Source: JBFELO01 sp041552055 (GTDB taxonomy: Bacteria; Acidobacteriota; Thermoanaerobaculia; Thermoanaerobaculales; Sulfomarinibacteraceae). Taken from it: a stretch of DNA of 35,838 nucleotides. The notes under the pieces are model-generated. The model was given only the letters and a program-made list of their open reading frames with translations. It was not told the origin of the DNA and ran no database searches. Shown here one piece after another: positions 1 to 7,403 of the stretch. The stretch spans positions 1 through 35,838 of the forward strand of contig JBFELO010000034.1 of the NCBI GenBank assembly GCA_041552055.1, read 5' to 3'. How positions within the stretch are numbered: the stretch's first letter is position 1; each line of letters begins with the position of its first letter. The translations under genes and the position numbers were made by a program.

Positions 1-1779
1 AGCTTCTTCCCCGGTAACGCGGTGGAGTACTTCGTCTCGTACTACGACTACTATCAGCCCGAAGCTTACGTCCCGCAGACCGACACCTACATCGAGAAGG
101 AGACCTCGATCAACGAGGAGATCGACCGGATGCGGCTGTCGGCCACCCGGTCGCTTTTCGAGCGGCGGGACGTGCTGATCGTGGCGTCAGTCAGCTGTAT
201 CTACGGGCTCGGCTCGCCCGAGGCGTACTTCGGCATGCTGCAGCTGTTCGAGCGCACCGTCGAGCAGCCACTCGAGGAGGTCCTCCGTCAGCTCGCCAAG
301 ATGCAGTACGAGCGCACCAACCTCGACCTCGCTCCCGGTACTTTTCGACTCCGTGGCGACCTGCTGGAGGTCTACCCCCCCTACGACGACACCGCGGCGA
401 GGGTCTCGTTCTGGGGGGACGAGGTGGAGAGTATTGCCCGGATCGATCCTGTGACCGGCGGTGTCGTGGAGGAGCTGGACAGGCTCCCGATCTACCCGCG
501 GACCCACTATGTGACGCCTCGCGAGCAGCTGCTGCGGGCGATCGAGAGTATCCGCGCCGAGCTCGACGATCGGCTGGTCGCGCTGCACAGTCAGGGCAAA
601 CTGTTGGAGGCGCAGCGGCTCAGCCAGCGCACGATGTTCGACCTCGAAATGCTCACCGAGCTCGGCTACTGCCAGGGGATCGAGAACTACTCCCGTCATC
701 TCACGGGGAGAGCACCGGGCGAGCCGCCGCCAACCCTGCTCGACTACTTTCCCCGCGACTTTCTGTGCATCATCGACGAGTCCCATCAAACCGTGCCGCA
801 GGTCGGCGGCATGTTTCATGGTGATCGGTCCCGCAAGCAGACGCTCGTGGAGCACGGGTTTCGGCTGCCTTCGGCGCTCGACAACCGGCCGCTCACCTTC
901 GAGGAGTTCGTGGACCGGCTGCGCCAGGTCGTGTTCGTGTCGGCGACCCCCGGACCGTACGAGCTCGACACCTGTGACGGCGAGGTGGTGGAGCAGTTGA
1001 TCCGGCCCACCGGGCTGCTCGACCCGGAGGTGACGATCCGACCGGCGCAGCACCAGGTCGACGATCTGCTGGCCGAAATCCGCAGCGTCGTGGAGCGCGG
1101 CGAGCGGGCACTCGTGACCACCCTCACCAAGCGCATGGCCGAGGATCTCTCCGGCTACCTGGCCGAGGTCGGGGTCCGGGTTCGATACCTGCACTCGGAG
1201 ATCAACACCCTCGAGCGGACCGCGATCCTCGCCGATCTGCGGCGTGGCGAGTTCGACGTACTGGTCGGGATCAACCTGCTGCGCGAGGGGCTCGACCTGC
1301 CCGAGGTCTCGCTGGTGGCGGTGCTCGACGCGGACCAGGAGGGCTTCCTCCGCTCCGAGACGTCGTTGATCCAGACCATCGGGCGGGCGGCACGCAACGT
1401 CGCAGGCAAGGCGATCCTGTACGCCGATCGCGAGACCGGCTCGATCCGACGGGCGGTGGCCGAGACCGACCGCCGGCGTCAAAAGCAGGCGGCGTTCAAC
1501 CTCGAGCACGGCGTCGAGCCCAGGACCATCATCAAGGACGTGGCGAGTCCCCTGCTGGCAATGGCGAACCTGGACTACTACGGACCCGGCGGCGGGCGAC
1601 TCCGGGTAGCCGAGGACCGCGCCGAGGTCGACCTCGAGGACACCGCCTCGCTCAACCAGCTGATCGTCGAGCTGGAGAAGCGGATGCGCGCGGCCGCCAA
1701 GGCGCTCGAGTTCGAGGAGGCGGCACGGCTGCGGGATCGGATCCGTGAGCTGCGTCGGCAGCAGATCTTCAAGACGTAA
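1..1779 (+). CDS. uvrB: UvrABC system protein B, 5'-truncated by the window
   Basis: UvrB is the DNA-damage-verifying helicase-like subunit of nucleotide excision repair. It receives DNA from UvrA and recruits UvrC. The frame is open from base 1, and the first residues (SFFPGNAVEYF) align with about residue 79 of E. coli UvrB, so roughly 78 N-terminal residues including Walker A lie outside the window. Visible are the beta-hairpin motif YYDYYQPEAYVP, the DESH helicase box (about base 775), VSATPG (about 938), the motif VI region QTIGRAARN (about 1372) and a C-terminal UVR motif (about 1650-1765) that contacts UvrC. The protein ends at TAA 1777-1779. Nothing looks broken within the visible part. 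Family assignment is certain. Confidence 0.98.
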   Translation, partial: SFFPGNAVEYFVSYYDYYQPEAYVPQTDTYIEKETSINEEIDRMRLSATRSLFERRDVLIVASVSCIYGLGSPEAYFGMLQLFERTVEQPLEEVLRQLAKMQYERTNLDLAPGTFRLRGDLLEVYPPYDDTAARVSFWGDEVESIARIDPVTGGVVEELDRLPIYPRTHYVTPREQLLRAIESIRAELDDRLVALHSQGKLLEAQRLSQRTMFDLEMLTELGYCQGIENYSRHLTGRAPGEPPPTLLDYFPRDFLCIIDESHQTVPQVGGMFHGDRSRKQTLVEHGFRLPSALDNRPLTFEEFVDRLRQVVFVSATPGPYELDTCDGEVVEQLIRPTGLLDPEVTIRPAQHQVDDLLAEIRSVVERGERALVTTLTKRMAEDLSGYLAEVGVRVRYLHSEINTLERTAILADLRRGEFDVLVGINLLREGLDLPEVSLVAVLDADQEGFLRSETSLIQTIGRAARNVAGKAILYADRETGSIRRAVAETDRRRQKQAAFNLEHGVEPRTIIKDVASPLLAMANLDYYGPGGGRLRVAEDRAEVDLEDTASLNQLIVELEKRMRAAAKALEFEEAARLRDRIRELRRQQIFKT

Positions 1780-1780
1780 A

Positions 1781-1800
1781 CGGGTCGCCGAGGCGACCCG
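1781..1800 (+). terminator. Possible weak terminator hairpin after uvrB
   Basis: A perfect inverted repeat, CGGGTCGCC/GGCGACCCG, starts one base after the uvrB stop codon. In RNA it would fold as about a 7-bp stem with a 6-base loop. No T-tract follows, so intrinsic termination is doubtful. It could instead protect the 3' end or act with Rho. Confidence 0.35.
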
Positions 1801-1830
1801 CAGTGATGGACGGGGCAGAAAGGAAGAGGC

Positions 1831-3252
1831 GTGGCCGCCACGGGGCAGGAAAGGGCGCACGATCCGCGGTGCGCGATCACCGCGGTCTGGTGGCTGATCT
1901 TCCTCGCCGGCCTCGTCGTGTCGCTGGCGATGGTATTTCGCTCTCAGGTCGAGGGCGACACGCTCAACATGCTGGCGCGGGGTTGGTACCTCGCGTTTGA
2001 AGGTGAGTGGCTGCAATTCGGTATGCCGACCTCGGCCGGGGGAACGTCTTCCGGAGGGTTCATCGCCTTGGTTGTCGGTCTGCCGCTCATGGCATGGGCC
2101 GATTACAGAGCACCGGCTGTGCTGGTGTGGCTCCTGGGTGTGGTCGGATATCTGGTCTTGGACAGGATCGTAGGTCGCGTACCGTTGCCGTCTGCGCGAC
2201 TGTTGTTTGCGGTGTTCTACTGGCTCAACCCGTGGCGGATCCATTACACCAGTTTCTTGTGGAATCCGAACTTCATGTTCTTCCTGGGTGCTCTGCACCT
2301 CTGCGCCGGCTACAGCATGCGACGGACACCTCGGTTCTGGGCATCGTTGGTGTGGACGCTTATCGTGGGTTTCGGATTTCAGATTCACGCCAGCGCCGCG
2401 GTGTTCGGATTCATATCCGTGCTGTTGTGGTGGCGCGGCGTGGTCAGGGTGAATTGGTGGGGTGTGGCAGTCGGGTTGGCCGTGATCGCGGGGTCTCTCG
2501 TGCCATGGTTGATGACCATGATCGAGGGACCGGAGCTCATACCCGGCGAAACCGGGTTTCCATTCCGCAACCTTCTGTTCGTATATCCGCTTTTGAAGGG
2601 ACTCATCTATCTGCTGAGATATCCATCGACCGCGCTGCCGAATCAGGTCTACGATCTGGATTTTTGGCCGACGGGCATCGCAGACGACCGGATGTCTGCT
2701 GCCGTCGCAACCGTGCTCGTCGCTACGGGCTGGATCACGGTCCTTGTGTCATGCGCATCCTTTCGGAGATTCCTACGTCGCTCGAGAGCTTTCTTGAGGA
2801 ATCAGGATTGGTCGAGGTCCGACAGTCAATGGCTGCGCGGCTATCTGTTCTGGTCATTGGCGGGAGTTGCGCTGGCGTTTGCCTTTTCTCCGACCTCGGT
2901 CATGTTCTGGCAAGGATTTCCAGTGTTTCACGTGGCGGTGCTGGTGACGGTGTTGTACATGAGTGGGTTGGCACGAACGCGAAAAAGAGACCTGATCCGC
3001 CGCATTGTCACAGCGTACGCCGTGCTGATGTTGGCGGCAGCGTGTGTGATCGGAGTCGGGAGTACGCTTTTCCGAGGGCCGGGGCCGCCCGTTCGACAGG
3101 ATCGTCCCTCTTCGTACGACGTCCGTCACCTACACATCAATGACCACCCGATGTACCACGATCTCGCAATCGTGGATCGCTGCGGATTGATGATCGTCGA
3201 CCAAGGAGGCTGGGAGCCGGACATTTGGCGGGAGCAATTGGTGGAGCGTTGA
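1831..3252 (+). CDS. Polytopic membrane protein, possibly GT-C glycosyltransferase-like
   Basis: This is a 473-residue, very hydrophobic protein with about 10-12 predicted transmembrane segments (the first at about residues 17-37, the last at about 405-425) and a soluble C-terminal tail of about 50 residues. The first loop contains EGDTLNML. Acidic residues just after the first membrane segment, together with the FLWNPN motif further on, recall GT-C-fold lipid-linked sugar transferases and related uncharacterised membrane proteins. No catalytic assignment is secure. GTG at 1831 was chosen because AGGAAGAGG lies just upstream. The gene uses noticeably more A/T and less biased codons than its neighbours, which suggests recent acquisition or relaxed selection. 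It stands alone between uvrB and a convergent antiporter gene. Confidence 0.7.
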   Translation: MAATGQERAHDPRCAITAVWWLIFLAGLVVSLAMVFRSQVEGDTLNMLARGWYLAFEGEWLQFGMPTSAGGTSSGGFIALVVGLPLMAWADYRAPAVLVWLLGVVGYLVLDRIVGRVPLPSARLLFAVFYWLNPWRIHYTSFLWNPNFMFFLGALHLCAGYSMRRTPRFWASLVWTLIVGFGFQIHASAAVFGFISVLLWWRGVVRVNWWGVAVGLAVIAGSLVPWLMTMIEGPELIPGETGFPFRNLLFVYPLLKGLIYLLRYPSTALPNQVYDLDFWPTGIADDRMSAAVATVLVATGWITVLVSCASFRRFLRRSRAFLRNQDWSRSDSQWLRGYLFWSLAGVALAFAFSPTSVMFWQGFPVFHVAVLVTVLYMSGLARTRKRDLIRRIVTAYAVLMLAAACVIGVGSTLFRGPGPPVRQDRPSSYDVRHLHINDHPMYHDLAIVDRCGLMIVDQGGWEPDIWREQLVER

Positions 3253-3456
3253 AAACACGAGAATTCGGAATAAGGAATTCGGCAGACTTCCCCGTGCGGC
3301 TGTCCGACAATGTAGCGTGGTGCCACCGTTAAGGGAAAGTGGAACGACGGCCAGTCACATGGGGTCGCGAGGACTTGATGACCTCCGACTTTCGACTCAC
3401 TAGAATTACGGGGCAGGGTGAAATCTCCAATCCGCAATGAGGTGGGGTGGGTTGGG

Positions 3457-4398
3457 CTACCCTCCACGCAAAAACACGAACGCCATGTAGGCAGCAAACG
3501 CGATCAGCATGATGCCGCCTTCGGTCCGGTTGATTCGACCGTCTCGCAGCACGATGACGGCCACCAGGAGCGTCGCCGCCATGAGGATCACGACATCCTG
3601 ATGGATGACAAAACCGGGCACCCGGGTCGGACGAATCGTGAATGCGGTGCCCACGACCAGGCCGAGGTTGAAGATATTAGAGCCGAGGACGTTCCCGACC
3701 GACAGCTCGGCCTGACCCTTGAGTGCCGCTGCCACCGATGTGGCCAGCTCGGGGAGGGAGGTGCCGAACGCCACCAGCGTCAGCCCGATGACCGCGTCGG
3801 TGACCCCGAATCTACGCGCCAGCTCGATGCCGCCGTCGACCATCAGCTCGGAACCGGTGACCAGGACCGCGATGCCCACCACCGTCAACGCGAGGTGACG
3901 CATCGGATGGCCGGTGACGACGGTGCGAGTGGTCGAGTCGCGACGGGCCTGGCCGAGGCAGACGCCCATGAAGAGGGCGAAGATTACCAGCAGAGTAATC
4001 GCCACCGGGCGTTCGATGAGGCCGTCCCAGGCGAACACGAGCAGCACCAGGGCCGGGACCAATCCGAACACGAGATCCCTTCGCAGGATACGCCTGCCAC
4101 CGACGACATGGACCGGAGCCAGGACGGCGGCGGTACCGAGCACCAGCAGCAGATTCATGATGTTGGATCCGACGGCGTTGCCGACGCTCAAACCGCCGCT
4201 TCCACGAAGTGCGGCGAGCACCGACACGGAGAACTCCGGCATCGAGGTGCCGAACCCGACAACTGTCAGGCCGACCACGAACGCGGACACGCCCAGTCGA
4301 AGGGCGAGTCTGGAAGCGCCGTCTACCAGCCAGGACGCACCCAGCCCCAGCATCAAGATGCCGCCTAGAACCATCAGCCAGGGGACCCACCAGGTCAC
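3457..4398 (-). CDS. Calcium/sodium antiporter (CaCA family, YrbG-like)
   Basis: This 313-residue inner-membrane protein shows the internal duplication of the Ca2+/cation antiporter family. The first alpha repeat has GFGTSMPE (residues 48-55) and GNAVGSNIMN (73-82). The second has AFGTSLPE (210-217) and GNVLGSNIFN (235-244). These repeats carry the acidic and asparagine residues that coordinate the exchanged cations. About ten membrane segments are present, which is the normal size for bacterial YrbG-type proteins. Cation specificity (Ca2+, Na+, K+ or H+) cannot be read from sequence. The start is GTG 4398, since an ATG just upstream is out of frame. No Shine-Dalgarno sequence is evident, but TAGCAT sits 6 bases upstream, so the gene may have its own promoter and a leaderless message. 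Confidence 0.93.
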   Translation of the reverse strand: MTWWVPWLMVLGGILMLGLGASWLVDGASRLALRLGVSAFVVGLTVVGFGTSMPEFSVSVLAALRGSGGLSVGNAVGSNIMNLLLVLGTAAVLAPVHVVGGRRILRRDLVFGLVPALVLLVFAWDGLIERPVAITLLVIFALFMGVCLGQARRDSTTRTVVTGHPMRHLALTVVGIAVLVTGSELMVDGGIELARRFGVTDAVIGLTLVAFGTSLPELATSVAAALKGQAELSVGNVLGSNIFNLGLVVGTAFTIRPTRVPGFVIHQDVVILMAATLLVAVIVLRDGRINRTEGGIMLIAFAAYMAFVFLRGG

Positions 4399-4404
4399 GG
4401 TGGC

Positions 4405-4410
4405 ATGCTA
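4405..4410 (-). promoter_or_regulatory. Candidate -10 element of the antiporter gene
   Basis: On the minus strand TAGCAT ends 6 bases before the GTG start codon at 4398. A TTCACG hexamer about 16 bases further upstream could be a weak -35. If used, transcription would begin at or within a base or two of the start codon. This is motif-based inference only. Confidence 0.35.
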
Positions 4411-4483
4411 ACACCGCGATTCACTGCGTGAATTGGTACGAACGATCCAGTCCGGTTCATATCTGTATGGGTCGTAGTGGGTG

Positions 4484-4581
4484 GTGCCCGTGCCCGTCTC
4501 CGTATCCGTCTCCGTGACCGATGTGGTGGTCCGAGATTGGGGGAAGAACGGAGACGGAGACGGACACGGAAACGGAGACGG
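4484..4581. repeat. Hexamer-repeat hairpin, copy 1
   Basis: The left arm (4484-4515) is a run of six-base units of the form CGTNYC (CGTGCC, CGTCTC, CGTATC). The right arm (4548-4581) is the near-complement made of CGGAGA, CGGACA and CGGAAA units. A non-repetitive loop of about 32 bases separates them. The arms could pair over about 30 bases with scattered mismatches. The element lies between the 3' end of the Omp85 gene and the antiporter promoter and ends one base before the TAA stop triplet (4583-4585). Confidence 0.85.
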
Positions 4582-4582
4582 T

Positions 4583-7393
4583 TTAAAACGGAATGCCGAA
4601 GGACAGGAAGAAGCGGCCCGCCTCTTCGCCGGGCTCGCGGTCCAGCTTCCAACCGTACTCCGCACGTAGCGGGCCGGCAGGTGTGTCCACCCGGAGGCCG
4701 ATGCCGGCACCCCAGCGGAAATCCTCCAGGCGCACCGCAGACGGCTCTTCCCAGACGTTGCCGACGTCGACGAATGTCACGCCGGCAAACATCCCGGAGA
4801 TCCGACGGGTGTACTCGAAGTTGATCAGCACCAGCGCATTGCCGCCGATAGGGTTGCCTTCCGGGTCCACGGTCTGGCCAGGGATGCCGAGGGTGTCGGT
4901 GTTGAACGCGCGGTGGGAAGACGCGCCGCCCGAGAAGAATCTCGTGTTGATAGGGACCTGCAGATTGGCCGGCACGCCGGTTTCTGATCCCAGCGGCTCG
5001 ATGGCGCCAACGCGCACGCCGAAGGCACCGATCCCATCGAGCATACGGCGGTACAGCGAGAACCGACTCTGCAGTTTGAGGAACTCGGAGTCCGCCTGGA
5101 AGATCGGGAAGGCCCACTCGAGGGACACCGAGGTGAAGGTGCCGCGAGTCGGGACCAGGAGATCGTCGCGGTAATCCCACTCGAGCGTCGGCGTGATCGA
5201 GGCGATCAGTGCTTCCTGATCTTCGCGTTCGATGGGTTCGCCTTCGGGCTGGACGATCTGGTACTCGTATCGCCACCAGGTCCGAAACGGGCGCTTGAGA
5301 CGGTCGCCGGCGTCAATCCAGAGCCCCCGGCGCAGCTGATCGTAGCCACGCTCCGGGTACTCCTCGAAGGTACGGTAGACCACCATGTACGCGGGGGCGT
5401 TCAGCTTCGGGACCCAGGGTTCTCGAACGCCGAACTGGTAGCGCTGCTCGCGAGACGAGAAGCGGACCTCGGCCGACACCGCATGGGCGCCCCCGAACAG
5501 GTTGAGGTGAGACCACCCGAGGGTGATTCGAAAGCGGTCGGTCTCGTTCCAGCCGACACCGAAGAGGTACGATCGTTGCCGCCCTTCCTCGCACGCGACG
5601 ACGACTCCCCGCTCGGCACGGTGCTCCCGACCGGGCAGCGGCAACAGCTCGACTCTGCGGAACAGGCCGAGCGCGTACAGCCGCCGCTGCGCCTCGAGCA
5701 TGCGGTCGCGCGCAAAGGGTTCCCCGGTGACCACACCGGATCTGCGAATGGTTCGTTGGACGACCCCCTCGTTGGTCTTGACGAGGCCGGCGATCACCAC
5801 GTTTCCGATGGTGACGAACGGCCCGGGCTCGGCTCGCATCACGACCCTGGCCTCGCCCACGACCGACGTGTCGACGGTCGCCTCCACTCGTCCGTCGGGA
5901 TAGCCGGTATCGGCCAGGATCAGCTCGAGCTGGCGGCGGGTCGTCTCCACCTGGCGCGGGTGCCACGGGGTTGCCTCTGACAGTCCGAGCTCGACCTGCT
6001 CGAGTCGTCCCGCCGACTCGACCGGCAGTCCCTCGATCCTGAGGTCGGTGAGCACCCACCGCTGACCCTCGACCACCGGGAACACCACCCGCACCGCATC
6101 GTCTCCCACCGCCTCGAGGATCGGCTCCCCAACCTCGACGTCGACGAATCCGTAGCTTCGGTAGGTGTCGGCCAGGAGCAGCCTGTCCTGCTCCAGGGTC
6201 GTCGAGCTTACCGTCTGACCACGAAAGCCACGCACCGGCCCGGGATGGACGACGACGGAGCTCAGCAGCTCCTGTGACGACACACTGTGAGCTCCGTCGA
6301 CAACAACCTCTGCGATCCGGCGTTGCGCTCCCGGCGTGGCTTCGACCCACAGCACCGGTTGGATGTCGGTCTCGTCGAGCTGCACGGCCACCTCGGCGAG
6401 CAGGTAACCCTCGCCCTGAAGCCCCTCGATGATGCGTTCCTCCAAGGCCGCCGTCTGAGCGGGGTGGAGGTCCTCGACCGCCGGATCGGGGATCGCCCTC
6501 CGGACAAGCTTGTCGTGCTCGGGAGGCGTGTCAACCTCGAGCTGGTACAGCGGTCCTGGAACCGTTCCGACCTCGAGAGAGACCTCGGACTCTTCGATCT
6601 TCTGGTCGATTCCGATGACGTGGGCATCCCAGAAGCCGGCACCGCGGAGTCGTGCTTCGGTCTGGTTCCTGATCCTGGTGATGACCTTGGTGGTGAGACG
6701 GGTACCGGGTTTGACCTCGGGCCGCGCCTCGAGGGCGATCTCGGGGTCGTCGACGCCGGTGACCACGACCTCGCCGACCACCAGGGGTTCGCCGGTGAAG
6801 ACCTCCACCGTGAGGCGTACCGTGTTGCTGGCACGCGTGTAGTCGAGAAACGTGTCGACCCGTGCGTCGAAGAATCCTCGGTCCTGCAGCCGCCGCAGGA
6901 CTCGCCGTTGTGCCGCCTCGATCTCACCGGTGGTGACCCTGGTACCCGGCTCCAGCTCGAGCCACTTCCGGATCCTGTTCTTCAATATCGGCTTGCGGAC
7001 GCGGACGTCCACCGCTGAGATTTCGGTTCGGTTCCTGATCTGCACCAGCACGTGCAGGCCGTCGGCGCGCTCCTCACCCTCGACTCGGAGCCACTCCACG
7101 TCGGCCCGCGCGAACAGGGCGTGGATGGTCTCCCGGAGCTGGCGGAGATCGACGGGCTCGCCGACTTGGAGTCCGAGGAGCTCGACCACGGCCTCGGAGT
7201 CCACTGGACCGTCACCCACGACGGCGACGGACGCGATCGGCGGCTGCTCGGCAAATCCGACGACCGAAAGCATCAGGTACAGGATCACCGCCACCCACCG
7301 AACCGCAGCTGCATCGGGAAGGCGGCGCGGTGTGCGGGTTCGACCGTGACGGGACGCGGCGGTCGGCATGTCGGTGGCGGTCGCTGTGCTCAT
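4583..7393 (-). CDS. Omp85-family outer-membrane barrel protein with about seven POTRA repeats (TamA/BamA-like)
   Basis: This 936-residue protein has an N-terminal membrane/signal segment (about residues 29-48) followed by about seven POTRA-like repeats, roughly 53-120, 123-201, 204-280, 282-355, 358-443, 446-525 and 527-604. A C-terminal 16-strand-type surface-antigen barrel spans about 607-936. It ends in phenylalanine (SFGIPF), as expected of a BAM-recognised beta-signal. Omp85 proteins insert or translocate outer-membrane proteins. The gene begins 10 bases after the upstream tamB-like gene, so a TamA-like partner role is likely, although the POTRA number exceeds that of classical TamA (3) and BamA (5). 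The start ATG at 7393 was chosen, and a second in-frame ATG lies at codon 9. Whether this is the cell's only Omp85 cannot be told here. Confidence 0.9.
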   Translation of the reverse strand: MSTATATDMPTAASRHGRTRTPRRLPDAAAVRWVAVILYLMLSVVGFAEQPPIASVAVVGDGPVDSEAVVELLGLQVGEPVDLRQLRETIHALFARADVEWLRVEGEERADGLHVLVQIRNRTEISAVDVRVRKPILKNRIRKWLELEPGTRVTTGEIEAAQRRVLRRLQDRGFFDARVDTFLDYTRASNTVRLTVEVFTGEPLVVGEVVVTGVDDPEIALEARPEVKPGTRLTTKVITRIRNQTEARLRGAGFWDAHVIGIDQKIEESEVSLEVGTVPGPLYQLEVDTPPEHDKLVRRAIPDPAVEDLHPAQTAALEERIIEGLQGEGYLLAEVAVQLDETDIQPVLWVEATPGAQRRIAEVVVDGAHSVSSQELLSSVVVHPGPVRGFRGQTVSSTTLEQDRLLLADTYRSYGFVDVEVGEPILEAVGDDAVRVVFPVVEGQRWVLTDLRIEGLPVESAGRLEQVELGLSEATPWHPRQVETTRRQLELILADTGYPDGRVEATVDTSVVGEARVVMRAEPGPFVTIGNVVIAGLVKTNEGVVQRTIRRSGVVTGEPFARDRMLEAQRRLYALGLFRRVELLPLPGREHRAERGVVVACEEGRQRSYLFGVGWNETDRFRITLGWSHLNLFGGAHAVSAEVRFSSREQRYQFGVREPWVPKLNAPAYMVVYRTFEEYPERGYDQLRRGLWIDAGDRLKRPFRTWWRYEYQIVQPEGEPIEREDQEALIASITPTLEWDYRDDLLVPTRGTFTSVSLEWAFPIFQADSEFLKLQSRFSLYRRMLDGIGAFGVRVGAIEPLGSETGVPANLQVPINTRFFSGGASSHRAFNTDTLGIPGQTVDPEGNPIGGNALVLINFEYTRRISGMFAGVTFVDVGNVWEEPSAVRLEDFRWGAGIGLRVDTPAGPLRAEYGWKLDREPGEEAGRFFLSFGIPF

Positions 7394-7403
7394 GGAGTCA
7401 GGT

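Noticed and set aside
187..2388. Long open frame (733 codons) antisense to uvrB and the next gene
   Set aside because: It is a shadow of GC-rich codon bias opposite uvrB. The product is low-complexity, rich in R, H, Q and L, with no recognisable motif, and it spans two unrelated genes.
3253..3456. Small gene or insertion-sequence remnant between the membrane protein and the antiporter
   Set aside because: Only a short GAATTCGG direct repeat is visible. There is no inverted terminal repeat, transposase fragment or coding signal.
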